A DNA stretch of 64,000 nt, from positions 49,757,733 through 49,821,732 of the forward strand of contig NC_068571.1 in assembly GCF_025698545.1 (NCBI RefSeq), given 5' to 3'. The stretch comes from Gossypium raimondii. Its lineage: Eukaryota; Streptophyta; Magnoliopsida; Malvales; Malvaceae. Position 1 is the first letter of the stretch; each line of letters opens with the position of its first letter. The translations under genes were made by a program, and so were the position numbers. The notes below the pieces were generated by a model. The model saw only the letters and a program-made list of their open reading frames with translations, did no database searches and had not been told where the DNA came from. Shown here one piece after another: positions 36,101 to 48,790 of this stretch.

Positions 36101-38414
36101 CTTTCTTAACATGTTAACCCTAATCTCAAATATTAATATCTCCTTAAAAAATATATTAAAGATTAACATGTGCAAAGACTCAGTCAGACAATTATAAATA
36201 AATATATACATGTGTAGTAGCTTCAATTGATTTCATCTTTCAGGTCAAACAATGCATGTGAAGAGAGGAAGATGTACTGTACGTTTCAACCATCAATTGC
36301 TGGTGTGATACAAGTTGGAAGGCAAGTCTTGGGTCAGAATAATTATTAAAGTCAATAACAGAACAGTGAAAGTATGTGGGGAAAATCAAGATTCTTAAAA
36401 TCCTAACTTTGTAGGGTGGTAAAATGTACCCATTTTCTATTTTATTTAAATAAATTTATAAAATTAAAATATTTTTGAAAAAATTAATTAATTTATTATT
36501 TTTAATTCAGTTCAATTTTTTCCTGAAATGATATATTGGTTTTCATTCAATCAATATGATTCAATTCCAACCACCATAGAAAATGTGTCGAAAAAGAAAC
36601 CTCTAAACTTTTTTCTATATAAGGCATGTATTATTTTCTAATCACACACGTCTTGGTACCTTTTTTTCATTACACCCTTTAATTTTATTTTATTTATATT
36701 TTAAATCCTCAAATTGAAACCCAATTTTTTAAGTATTATGAAGATCAAACCTTTTAAAATGGTCTACCCTTTATAAAAAAACTCAAATAAGCTAAATCTT
36801 TTAAAATAGATAAACAAGGGTCTAACATTTTTCGAAAGTGTTCATACAAAGATTTTTCAAATGCCGTATACTAGATTTCAAATTATGTTCGGCTATTTTC
36901 TTTTCTTTTCAAGCAATATATGATTCAAGTGTGAGCATTTATTTAATTTTTTCTATAAATTAAGTCAAGTGTATAAACTTTTTATTTAAACACTTTTATA
37001 AAAATTAGGTTGTTATTTAATTATTTTAAAAGTTACCCTTAATTTCAACATTTACCCTATTCTATATGTTTTTATATATATTCTTGTTGGCCAAAAATAG
37101 TAGAAGTCTACGTGTAATGTGAATAGCCACAGGTAACAACAACTGCCACTGTGTTGGTTTACTAGCTAGCTAAGCTATAAATTAAGTGAAACAAGTGCAT
37201 TCTTCTAACCTTTTAGATTTACATATTTTTACAGTCAATTCAAAATATAAAAATATTGACTTGTGAAACCAAAACTATATTCTTATGCATTTGCCACACC
37301 CGAATATATATATATTTTTATTTTACAAGCAATTTTAAAATTTGTTATATATTATTAACTCGTATAATATATTTATCAACCCTCTTCACTAATAATATAC
37401 CTAATATTTTCTCTTAAATAAATGATATGCATATATTATGATTCATTTTAATATTATCTAAAGATAAATGGCAACATTTTCTTGTATGTGGCCAAAATGA
37501 CAGGAGTCGAGATATATAGTACTATCAATGTGAAAATACAGCAAGCCGTCATTGTGTTGACTTACTAGTTAGCTAAGTTTTTCTATTAAAAAAGTATGAT
37601 ATAATTGAACAAAAAATAAGTATAATATAAAAATTAAGTGAATTTAGTGCATTCGTTGAAGGTTCCAGATTTCACAAATGAATTTAATATAATACTACAT
37701 TTCATATTGTAAATTGAAAATAAAATATTTTGATTTTATTTTGAGATTATAATACTTCAAAGAAATTCATAAAAAAGGACCTGCTCATTTTATACTTAAA
37801 TAATTATTTTAACAAATATATATTTTTATTGCATTTAGCATTGTTGGCGTGAATAATGTTGAAATGTATTTATGTTTTTATTTAAGTGTAAGGAAAATAT
37901 TATGGGTAGTTTTAAATTTTAATATAAAATAATTAATATTACTAGATGATTAAAATAATTATTTTTCTCAACTAATCTCTGGGAAAATATAAGTAGAATA
38001 TATATATATATATTAGAATCTTGCATGAGATTATCATAAGCAACCTTGAACTTGGTTATCAGATATTGATATATAAATGTAAAACCGATAGTTTTAAAGG
38101 AGATGAGAGGACGAACCGGCAGAGGCGGCGGCAACGACGTCACCCATGGAGTCCTTGGTGTTGAAGACGAGCCTGGTTTTGTAGTGAGGATGAGTGGCGT
38201 AAAAGTCTGAAAGGGCCATGTTCATACAACTCATCCCTATCTTCCCAACCAATGAGTCCATGTCAAGAACCACACCCACTTTAACAGGGATGGTGGCGTC
38301 GCCGGTGGTGTTTTGAGACTGAGCCACCACTCCTTCTGACAAACAAACATTAAGGAAAAGACAGATAGTGATGAATGAATTGAAATTAATGCGACTGGTA
38401 GGGCTCCCCTTCAT
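33151..38414 (-). CDS. GLR2: Glutamate receptor-like channel, clade 2 (GLR2-like)
   Basis: Plasma-membrane ligand-gated cation channel of the plant GLR family. Exons on the minus strand: 38117-38414, 34726-36065, 34326-34638, 33827-34233, 33151-33729, in frame for 2937 nt and 978 residues, normal for the family. A signal peptide covers about residues 1-31. The amino-terminal ligand-binding region follows (VKVGVVLDMDSLVGKIG, then QAIIGPRSSMQANFV). Next come the first glutamate-binding half (KLKIGVPVKDGF), M1 (SGCFFVFIGFVVWVLEH), the pore segment (GTSFWFSFSTMVFAHREK), M3 with SYTASLTSLLTV, the second binding half and M4 (FWGLFLIAGVASISALIIF). The gate motif reads SYTASLTSLLTV, close to the animal SYTANLAAFLTV. 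The tail is Ser/Pro-rich. Intron 1 is about 2 kb and AT-rich. Clade 2 assignment rests on overall resemblance; agonists are unknown. Confidence 0.92.
36066..38116 (-). other. Large first intron of the GLR2-like gene
   Basis: 2051 bp with GT-AG ends, much longer than the other introns of this gene (87-160 bp). It is AT-rich, with a (TA)n stretch near 38001-38014. Near 37080-37160 and 37480-37570 it holds two related segments (GTTGGCCAAAAATAGTAG and GTGGCCAAAATGACAGGAG, each followed by TTGxxTTACTAG(C/T)TAGCTAAG). No coding potential. Confidence 0.75.
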
Positions 38415-38499
38415 CTTGGAGCTCTTCTACCTCTTACTTCCCCCAAATAACAACCTTTAAAACAACACAAGTGACAAATACAAGGAAGTAAATTGTAGC

Positions 38500-38521
38500 C
38501 TATATATATATATATATATAA
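38500..38521 (-). promoter_or_regulatory. (TA)n run doubling as likely TATA region of the GLR2-like gene
   Basis: About ten TA units end at GGCTACAATTTAC on the minus strand, 86 to 107 bp upstream of the ATG. No other TATA-like string lies closer to the start codon. Confidence 0.45.
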
Positions 38522-41059
38522 AATATCTCTTACAGCTGAAAAAATAAATAGTAACTAATTAAAAAAATATGTAAAAACAAATTCATAATATCTTGTTTCT
38601 AGTGATGTCTAAAAGATATGGATTGCTATTTATATCCCTTCTTCAAAAGCGTAGACTCATACGTAAAGACATGAAAGTCAATAGCTTTAACTTTATAAAA
38701 TTAACATAATATAGTAGCCTTCAAAAGGTTTTCATTTTATTTCCCAAAAAAGAAACTTTAATTTTTTTAAAAATTAAGAACAAAAATAATTAACAAGAAG
38801 GGAAGATTATTGAAAATTAATTATATCTTATTTTAATAATTAAAATATTTAGTAAAAGGGAATAAAAAGTAGCTTATGTAGAGGAAAAGGAAATTAGCAT
38901 GAGTGGGACATTATATAATAAATGGTACATGACTAGTATTAGTATAACATTTTTGCCTTCTGTCAGAACAACGTTTACCTTGACCAATTCAAAGCCAGAA
39001 TATGGCTTCTTATGCTCTAAGAAAACAAATCAAATTAATATACAATCTCTGTCATTCAGTTCAGACAAAACATCAAAGTGAAAACCCTCAAATGGATGAT
39101 TTTTTCCCTACTTAATAAATTTAAGAATATATTTTAATATTTAAAACTTATATATATTTATATGCCATACGTTTAATTATACTGAACATCAATCATTTTC
39201 AAAGTTAACATCATTCATAATAACATACTTTCCAGGAAAATTCGTTGGGAAGCTGAAATGTCATAAAATGGACAAGGACTTTGAAATGGATATATGTTGA
39301 TTTAGGACTTAACCGGAGAAGGATGTAGGGGAGTGAAGAGGGGTTATTGAGAAGTTCGATTTATTCGGTTGGGGTGGGGAGTTGAAGTTAATAGAGAATG
39401 ATAGTGGAATTTGAAGGTGGAGGATTCGGAAAATCTTGAGAAAATAGAAGCTTCGTATTCTTGAAGGGTTGATCCCCTTTTCATTGTTTTTGACATTTTT
39501 AGGTGAAGATCTCATGCAATGTGGTGTTAATGTGTTAGATTTGTCATCCAACCATCATTACAAAATATGTGAGAATGTCTTTAATGAGATGAGGATGCTT
39601 GTGATAAGGTTAATCTTATCACCCTTTCTAACTCTGATAGAATAGACCAGTTGAGTACACGTGATGTTTGATGATCAAACTATTTCATATTCCCAATTAA
39701 AACCGAGTCATCCGTTCTCCAAATAATTCTTCCAAAAAAATGAGTTCACGCCAGTGTTATCTCAACTTGATGATGATGACCTCTCCCAAACTTGTCATGC
39801 GTCTTATCCCAAATGGGGATATAAGAATATATTTACACATATATGAGTAATCAAGTATCTTACTTCTCGAATCTTAGAGCCCAATTTTATTTTCTTTTAA
39901 AAGGAAAAACCATAAATCCCAAACATAAAATTGTATGACTTGGTGTCACTTTTCCTATTAAAATTGTACTTTTTTCCTTTTTTTTTTAACTCAACCTATT
40001 AAAAAAGAGGAAGGATTGTATGAAATTGTGATTCTATATCATCTGATCTTATCCTTTTTCAATAGGAGAATGATAAATCAGATTTTTCCTTCTGATTTTT
40101 AGTGTTTTTAGCTGGATTTGAATTTTTTGAGGAGGAAAAAAAATTGAAAATCAAGAAGAAAAATCCAATTTGTCATTCTCCTATTAAAAACAGAGATAGA
40201 GATGACGTGAAATATTTACTGTTTCATACAATCCCTTCTCATAATAAAAAGGTACTTTAAAGCTGATGATGCCTTATTGTCTAGATTTTTGGATTTTGAA
40301 TATTAAGATTTAATTTTTTATCTTAGAAAAATTACGTGTTCCTAATTAATTTAATTAATTTAGTTATATAATTAATTGCTACTTTTAAAAAATTTGAAAA
40401 AGGCAATGCTTAAAGCGATGGTTTATATTTTAAATTTTAGCTCCTTGTTTTGATGAAGTAATTTCCTTTTTTTATTCCTTACTAATATAATTTATCCATG
40501 CTTCATATTGATTATTTATTTCAAATTATAGAGTGAAAATTTAAATATTAGAATATATTCTAAGTAAGGTTTTTAGAATCAGACTGTTGAAATATTGGTC
40601 ATGTCATTAGTTTGTACAATTTAATTAAATAAATCAATAAAAATCATTAAAAAAAATTCGGCTCAATTCATTTTTAGCCTCGTTCAATCAGTTCATACCA
40701 GTTTACGGCTCAATTGATTTGATGCTTCTCTCCGGACCAATATCCCGGCCAATCTGGTCTAGTTCAAACAACCATGACTCTTAGTCTTTGCACTTTGTAT
40801 ATTTGAAATTTAGCCATCCTACTTTTATTTTCAATAATGTAATCCATCTACTTTTTGGATTTAAAAATTCGTTTTCAAATTATATAAAACCATGTAACAT
40901 TATAATTGAAATTTTATTATATTAACTATTTGAATTAATCAATAACATTATACAAATATAAAAATCGATTTATGTTAAAAATTAAATCTCAATTTTAAGC
41001 ATATTAGAAGGACCAAAATTGAGAATTAACCATTGTTATAAAATGAAAAAAAAGCATGA

Positions 41060-41062
<3 letters not shown>
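38522..41062. other. Intergenic DNA upstream of the GLR2-like gene
   Basis: AT-rich. A short open minus-strand frame at 39309-39551 has no family motif. A near-palindrome pairs GGAGAATGATAAATCAGATT (40066) with a reverse match at about 40160-40190 and could be a small foldback repeat. Otherwise nothing was recognised. Confidence 0.4.
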
Positions 41063-41093
<31 letters not shown>

Positions 41094-41184
41094 TAGCATA
41101 TTTTAAAGACTAAAACTAAAATTATGTTTTAATATATTGTTATAGATTATCAATATTAAAAACTTATTTTTTTCAAATAGTATG

Positions 41185-41232
<48 letters not shown>
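41063..41232. repeat. Two (TA)n microsatellites
   Basis: Runs at about 41063-41090 and 41187-41232, the second with some 22 TA units. Confidence 0.9.
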
Positions 41233-41234
<2 letters not shown>

Positions 41235-41367
41235 CTTTCTATTGCTTTTATTTTCATTGTCGATGAGACAACTAGACTTGTGGTATGGGTGGGAATTTTG
41301 AACCACGAATTGGAAATTAGAATTTGGCATAGACTTTGAATCCGAGGAATTGGAGAAGTAAAAGGAA

Positions 41368-42334
41368 GGGTAAACTATCTAGCTGGTCACCTAAATTTTA
41401 AGGAGTTTTCATTTTGGTCACTCAAAATGAAATCCTTGCAATTTGGTCACCCAACTTTTAGGGTGCTTTCATTTTAATCACTCAAGCATTAAATCACTAA
41501 TGACTGTTAACTATACATGTCACATCATGCTTGCACTTTTATTTTTCACCTAATTTTTAGGTCGCTTTCATTTTGGTCACCCAAAAAATATATTTTTTAA
41601 GTATTGATTGGAGTAAAAAAAAATCATGGATTAAAGTGAAAAAGTGAGAGAAACTAAAAAAGCCTACAAAAATTTTCAAATTCTACTTGTTTATTATTCC
41701 ATCGCCTAAAATTTTAAATTCGGGTTCTGAAATATAAATTTTTAAATATTAAAATTTAAATTTATACTAGCAAATCGGTTGACATTTCAATGGATAAAAA
41801 TTGTCTAACAATTTATTTTGATGTTTTGAGATTATTTTAAAAAATTATCAATGAAAGTTATTGTCTTTATTCTTCAATAGTTGTCTATGAAACCCAATTT
41901 TAACAGAAATCCTTGTAGTCAATTTCATATTCCATTCCAAACAAAACTTATAATTTTTCATCACTTCTTTACCGAATGAAAAAAACAATTAATTTAATTA
42001 ATTACATGTAATTTTTAATTTACTTTTAACTTAGTATGAAAGATTTGAGATTATATAATCAAAAAATTTTAAGTTTCGTAGATATCATTTTTTCGTTTTA
42101 ATTCTTGATTTTTGTTACCCCAACCAATACTTTAAAAAATTATTTTTTGGGTGGCCAAAAAAATTAAGCGGTCAAGATGAAAGTGTAAATATGATGTGAC
42201 GTGTACAGTTAACCGTCATTAGATATTTAACATTTGAGTGACTAAAATAAAAATATCCTAAAAATTAAATAATCAAATCGCAAAAATTTTATTCTAAATG
42301 ACCAAAATAAAGAATCGAACTATAGAGTTTAGCC
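41368..42334. mobile_element. MULE-like foldback element
   Basis: Left end GGGTAAACTATCTAGCTGG; right end in reverse complement GGCTAAACTCTATAGTTCG. Both arms contain GTCA(C/T)xxAAA and CATTTTGGTCA phrases, and matching TAACTATACATGTCACATCA versus TGATGTGACGTGTACAGTTA. Length is about 967 bp. Flanks AAAGGAA and AAAGAAGAA may be an eroded duplication. Same style of ends as the elements at 13255, 20648, 62456 and 63171. Confidence 0.7.
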
Positions 42335-45300
42335 AAAGAAGAAAGTCAAAGTATTATAGCAAAACTTCAAAGAGCGGAGTACTGCAAATAATAAAACCAA
42401 ATTCCAAGAAGGTGAGTTGGTACATTTTCGGCCACAACTTCCTTCACATTTAAGTCTACCTACTAAGGTGACTTTCGTATGTTCAATTCTTACTTAGAAT
42501 CATTCAATACTTAGAAAAATAATATATATAAATAATAACATAAAGGCTTTTTTTTATTAGGAAATACTTAAACTATTAATTTTACCTATTTTATTCAAAA
42601 ATGATGTGAAGAGCGAGTCACATGCTATTTTTTATTAATTAATATTATTTTTGAATAAAATTAAAAATTTAAATATCACTTTTGATAATAAAAAATTAAG
42701 GAATAAAATATAGTTGAAGACCACTTTTATAAATAAAGCCTAATATAATTTATATTTTAAATTCAAAAGCAAAGAAAATTAAAACAAACGAGCATCGACT
42801 TAGAAAGACCTTGCTTGGTTAGCGAGAGCTAATCCACAAGATTAGACATGTCCATGCGGTAGCGGCTCACCTGATTCGGTCGGACTTAGATCAGGGTGGG
42901 ACACAAATTTCATGTTTAGGAATTATTTCATCCCACTCGAATTTAATTTTAATTATAAAATATTTAATTAAATTTTTAACAAAGAAATGGGTATGAAATT
43001 GAAAATTTTTCATTATGGATAACTCTACTCAAGGTTCGACCTCATGGCCAAGGCCTAGCCTCCCATCATTCACATTTTTACAATTACTTCAGTCTAGTTT
43101 CATAGTATTTTACAAGCAAACTCTAGTTTTTGTTAGAGTTTCTGAGTTCATTATGTTTTAGAAAATTTTTAATTTTGCAATTCGCATCCTATTTATTTAT
43201 ATAATTTAAAGACACATGTCAATTTCTCAACTTTTTTATTTTTATTGAAGTCTAAAGTTGTCATTACATTAGACTTAGGCTGAGAAAATAGTTTAATTAA
43301 ATAAATAATATTCTGAGAATAAAAATTGATTATTTAATTGGAAAGAGGCCTAGGATGCCTAGTGTGCATCACCCATTATACAATCGCCTAGTCGGTGTCT
43401 GTTTTTTTATTATAATATTATTATTTTGTCTTTCCTTATTCTAATAGAATTCTTGTGGCTTTTATTTTATTTTATTTTCTGAAAATGGCGACTATGAGTT
43501 AAGGCAAATACAAACATCATTGAGTATAGTTAGTCTCTTGAAATTTAGTGAGTATTTTTTTTTTGTGATAGCTCGAGTTTGACTTTTAGTTTTTTTACTC
43601 ATACAGAATTAACTTTCTTCATTGAAAAATTAAATTTTTCATTGTCTAACCCACTTTTTAAATAATTGATGGTTTAAGAATAGCGAAGAAGACCATGTTG
43701 ATTAAAAGTCAAGAATCGACGAGTCCTGCTAAACAAATACCGCAAGTGCTAAATTTGATAAATTTTATTGTCATAAATAACAAAAGGGCTCAATTTTTAG
43801 AAAGATTTTAAAATTTTGTTGTGCAAACAGTCTAAGCCACTTTTCCAAAAACTATATCAAAATATAAGGTAACTATACTTTTAGACACATATGTTCGAAT
43901 TCAATGTTCATTTCGATTCTTATGTTTTTTAATCAAATTGGTATCTGTGTTGACTTCCGCTACACAAAATGATATTTAGCACAATGGTGTTAACTTTTTC
44001 ATGTCGTCTAACTTTTTCATGGTGTTAACGGTAATGTCATAATGATATTAATCAGCCAAAAATTATAAAAATTGAAATAAAATATAAAATATATTAAAAT
44101 TTAAAAAATATATAATTGAAAATATTTCATAAAAATAAGAAAATACTAAAAAACCAAATTTTTTATTAGATTTCTAATATTTGTATTGGCCCACATAAAA
44201 AAAAGTTAACATTTATTGCTCCAAGTTCGAGTTCGTGTAACGAAAGTTGAATATAGATACCAACTTTGACCCCCCAAAAAAATACAATGGTAAGCTAAAC
44301 ATAAGTAGAAAAACTAGAACCCCAACATTTGGTCTATTGGTAAAGAATGTTTACTGAATCAGTCAGCAGGTTGTACATGTGTAGTGATTTAAGTGGGTGT
44401 GAATTTGCAATTCTAACAAAAACAAATGCCAAAAAATATATATTTTATAAAATCATAATAACTTTATGTTTGGGATGATAAAACCTATTTAATCTAAACA
44501 ATATAATTTAGGGATAAAAGTATTGGATGTTTGAAAAGAGTAATGATAAATAGTAATTTTAATTATATATAAGTTGATCTTTCTAATAGTTTTAGTTCAG
44601 TGAATTGAAAAGTAATAATAATTTGCATTTTTCTTTTTCTTGAAAATATAAATGCCGGAATAGATTAAAGACATTACAGTACAGCCATAGATTTGGGCAG
44701 TGCCTTGTGGGTAATTAAAAGCCTAAACCTAACCTAAGCGTGCTTCATAATTAACAAGTAAAAGAAAAAGAAATGATCAAACAGAAAAAACTCCTAAAAT
44801 ATCCACCTAAACCCTTAACCTTTCCCGGTGAAAACTTTTCCCCTTCGGTAAACTGGTTGCCTTCAAAGTTTTCACTTACTTTTGTTGCTCCGGTCTCAGC
44901 AACACGATTACTTCTTACCTTCTTTGGCATCTATTTCTAACTGCTGTTATAAGATACTCTATTTCTGGAGGGACATCTTCCACCCAGTAAATCGGAGATT
45001 CGGATCCGCCTTCTCCATATTCTTAAAGTTAGAGTGATTCGGCTTCAAATAACTATGATTTTTTCAAAAAAAAAATGCTAATATGAATAGCATGGAAAGA
45101 ATTAATGGTAAATGTTAGCCAAGTTTTACAGTGTATTCATCTAAGTTTTACTTTGCTAATCTCATAAATAAATTTTCGAAAAATGGGCAATACATATATT
45201 AGTGCAATGATTTCTTAAATCTTGATAAAATATTATTACCTTATATATTGGGATGTAATATAATTTATATATACAAAAGCTCGTGCAGGTAAAAAATTAA

Positions 45301-45839
45301 TTATACTATATTAGTCTTTAGGGTTTATGATTTTAAGAACCTAAGTATATATTTTAGTAAACTAACTTTTGTTATAGATAATACTTTTTTATGAAAAATA
45401 TAATTATATTAATGATGTTATTAAAATTGCACAAAATCATGTTTTACCATTAAATATATTATACCATCATTTTTTGTATATTTTTCATAGATTTATATTC
45501 ATAATTAACACTTCTTTAAGTAACTTAAAAGGATTTGTTATTTATTACTTTCATAGGTAACGAGTTTTAGTATGTTTATAAGAATTCGACTTCAAAATTC
45601 AATTTGATTTTCAAATTATTTATCCAATCAGGTACATATATTTGGACGCCCATGACATAAACAAGATTCCAGATCAGGACTCGTTTTGCCAGCTAATCAT
45701 CTTTTAAAATTCAAGAGGGAGAAAAATATTATGTGAAGAAAAGTGAACAGCATGTTATGGTAGCACTACCATAACATCTCATAGATATGCAAAAAAATGT
45801 AGATCAACTAAATACAAACATGTAAATAACATGGCCCAA
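42335..45839. other. AT-rich intergenic DNA downstream of TAF10
   Basis: No supported gene. A block at about 43870-44290 has loosely inverted ends (GGTATCTGTGTTGACTTCCG and, reversed, GGTATCTATATTCAACTTTCG) and may be a further small foldback element. A pocket of balanced composition at 44690-45030 is open on the minus strand for about 35 codons but has no ATG and no known motif. A short SINE-like phrase lies near 44310-44400. Confidence 0.4.
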
Positions 45840-47683
45840 CTATTCCTCTCTAGAAGCGGGATCGATACCGGTTGACGGGCTATCGGCAAAATACTCCTGG
45901 TGCTTCACATTCACCCCATACTGCTCATTCAAACACCAGTAAGCAATTACTTCTAAGACACCAATGAAAATGCTAAGAAAAAAAACAACTCTCTTTTCAC
46001 TTGGGACATAAAAAATGGGAAAACGTATGACCATTCATCAAAGGGCTTCTCAAGCAAAATACAAATTGACTCGACATACCGATATGTTTCCCAAAGGAAA
46101 TTAACCCATTTAATTAGTAGAATATTCTGTGTACGCCTAAGCAGATATAACCCATGTCTCATCATAATTTTGACAACAAATAAAAGCCTAAACCTCAAGC
46201 AATCAACTATATAAGATAAACGTAAATAGATGCTATTTGGTCACAGATACTAAAACATGTACTGAAATATAGAAAGAGTGGCAATGTAGATATTTCAATG
46301 CCTACCTCGCGCAATGACTTTGAAAGATCGTCCATTGTCAAGATTAGGCGCTTATCCTGTTCCAAAAGAGGGTCAGACAAGCCAAAAGAGATCAGGAAAC
46401 TAAGCAAACATAAATAGATCACCTTTTGCTGCTTCTCCCTTTTGTCTTTGACGACTGCAGCTTGCCTTGCCTTGCAATGCCTACATAAATAGTAAAATGT
46501 TATAAGCAAACTTACTTAGGCATGAGCAAATCTAGGCTGAAAGTACTCAAAAGGTTATTTATTTAATATTTCCCTAGCACCTAAAGAAATCATAGATAAA
46601 TCCACATAAATTAGGAACGTAAAAACTTAGCCCTATCCTCAAAGTCTTATATCCAACTTATATAACATCAACAAATTTCAAACATTTTCTTATTCCTACT
46701 TTAAAGGGAAACAAAAAAGGACATAAGTTATAAGTTTTTGGTGTCATACTGAAGTGCATCACTTGCAACTTCCGCAACGAACTTCTGAGTGGCAACAGCG
46801 ACGAGCCTTATTCTGCAAACGCCCAACAAAATCAAACAGGACCAAACATAAAGGAAACAAAATACCAACAATGTGAACACCTTTTCTACTCTAAAAGATT
46901 GTTTAAAGAAAAAAGGGTAAATTTAAAGGAAATCTTCTGCCCAAGACCCCATCCCGCTTTTATTAACATAGAAAAGCATGTAAAATGACTCACACATAAA
47001 CTAGCTAGCATATAAGAGGCAAAAGTCCTTTCTCATTTTTTGGGTTCCATTTTTGTTGAGTACAATAAATAAATAGAACGTCTCATTTTTGTCACGATGG
47101 AAATAGTAATTAAATTTTGTTCAACACATATGCAGGGAAACGTTAATTAAGTTTAAAGATTCAATCTTTCCGGAACCCTAGGAATAACTAAAAGAAAGAT
47201 AAGTAACCCTAGGCACAGCTAGTTGTGTAAAGTAGGATGAAAGATTTCAAACAGTATCATCTTAAACCGACAAAGGAATTTTTTTTGACAAATTTCCGCT
47301 TGGGCATCCAAACAGAGGATAAAAGGATACTGAAAGGATTTTTTTTATTTAAAAAAAGGGGGAGAAATACCTACAATCGAACATCGGGACATTGAAATCC
47401 GCTCTTGGCTAAGTAATGTTCCACCAATTCGTCAGGTATCTGCCACAAATCAACCGGAATACAGGTGGAGGAATCATTAGAAACATAGAAAAAAAAAACA
47501 GTTTACAGGAATTTGCTCCATAAAAGGATGATTGATTTGTTCTTGAAGAAAAAGCAAAAAGAAGAGGGTGTAAAAGGGAAAAGAGAGTACAGTGGGAGCA
47601 TAATCCATAAGAGAGGCAAGGAAATCGGAGAGAGCAGAGTCATCATCGTGCTTCCCATCGCTGGATTGCGGGTTGTGGTTCAT
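45840..47683 (-). CDS. TAF10: Transcription initiation factor TFIID subunit 10 (TAF10)
   Basis: Histone-fold subunit shared by TFIID and SAGA, acting in RNA polymerase II initiation in the nucleus. Six exons on the minus strand: 47591-47683, 47375-47439, 46750-46812, 46423-46480, 46306-46356, 45840-45920, totalling 411 nt and 136 residues, the usual plant length. Conserved blocks in order are DFLASLMDYAPT, IPDELVEHYLAKSGFQCPD, LVAVATQKFVAEVASDALQ, HCKARQAAVVKDKREKQQK, LTMDDLSKSLREYGVNVKH and the plant C-terminus YFADSPSTGIDPASREE. The start is the second of two in-frame ATGs, because MNHNPQSS matches the plant N-terminus; the upstream one adds only MGKRRKER. All junctions follow GT-AG and keep phase. 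A house-keeping gene with nothing broken. Confidence 0.95.
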
Positions 47684-48361
47684 TCTCTCTTTCCTTCGTT
47701 TTCCCAACTGTGCGCTCTCTTGTTTATGTTAATGATTAATGAACCGAACCTATTTTCTACGGCCGCCTCATGTGTATAATAATAATAATAGTAATAAACT
47801 GTACGCCTAATCATCCCACCAGGTAATATCCGATAAAATCGTTCACAAGTCGGGGCAATATTAACTTCAACCAATTTATTATTTAATACTAAAATTGGTA
47901 AAAGTAGAAAGTAATGTTTTTAGTGTGAATTACTTAGAATTTGAATCGGATTAAATTAGTTGGTAGAATCGATTAAATTTGGAGTCTGATCAGAATAAAG
48001 ATGTTGAACCAATTGTATTGGAAATTACTTTAAATCGATAACAAATTAAAAACAAGAAGAAAAAAACAATGATTGAATTGGGTGAACCAATTTTATAAAA
48101 AATTTAATATTTTATTATTTTTATGAATTTTTTAATTAATTAATTAATTATTATTGGACTAGTAGTCGAACCAAGAGCCAATAATTTGACCAGTTTAATC
48201 TTATGTATAGTTATTAAAACCTTGAAAATAACTCATCAATAACGTGATAATCATTAAAATCTTGACTCTTGGCCTATTGACATCGGGTATTCATCTTAAA
48301 AACACACGTCATAGGTTCGAATAACAAGGGCAATCTTGTGTTACGATTCGCCCATGAGCAA
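47684..48361. other. Upstream region of TAF10
   Basis: Promoter side of TAF10; no clear TATA box. A short (TAA)n tract lies at 47777-47796. The stretch 47930-48220 is AT-rich with GAATCGG/GAACCAATT phrases resembling decayed foldback repeats. Confidence 0.4.
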
Positions 48362-48790
48362 AGCTACCTAAAACACGAAAACAAGTTCGGAATGGAGTGA
48401 ACATAAGAAAACCAAGTCACGAGGTTGCTGGAACGTCTTGAAAGATTTTAGATGTCCAAAGAAGAGACTGGATCCTTACAGAACCGTGTGGAAGATTCTA
48501 AAAGCTCTAGAAGCATTCACCCTTGTATAGCCTTTAAAGAGTTAGATGTAAAGAGCCTAAAATGCAATCTAGGCCGTCCATTTAATTTTATTGTAACCGT
48601 TAAATCAGAAGGGTTTGCCTATATAAAAGAAGATTCTCCTCTCTCATTTTGTACACAAGCTAGCTTCTAAGAGTAACATATTCCCACATTCCCCTAACTT
48701 CTTAAACTCAAAGATTACATGGCAATCGAGCTAGCTTTTTAGAGTAATATACTTTCACATTCTCCTAACTTCTTAAAAATCATACTTGTC
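48362..48790 (+). mobile_element. LTR-like relic with TATA box
   Basis: CCTATATAAAAGAAG at 48619-48633 is followed at 48641 by CTCTCATTTTGTACACAAGC, the look of a plant LTR promoter and transcript start. A diverged duplicate of about 55 bp follows (GCTAGCTTCTAAGAGTAACA and GCTAGCTTTTTAGAGTAATA, each before CACATTC(C/T)CCTAACTTC). The 72-codon ORF at 48452 overlaps this and has no motif. No element body or duplication was found. Confidence 0.4.

Noticed and set aside
39309-39551. 80-codon minus-strand ORF starting MDDKSNTLTPH
   Set aside because: No motif, no splice partner, and low-complexity Ser/Pro/Asn content.
44927-45030. Minus-strand peptide reading SESPIYWVEDVPPEIEYLI followed by a donor-like GTAAG
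   Set aside because: It looks protein-like, but there is no ATG, no second exon and no family I recognise; another frame is equally open.
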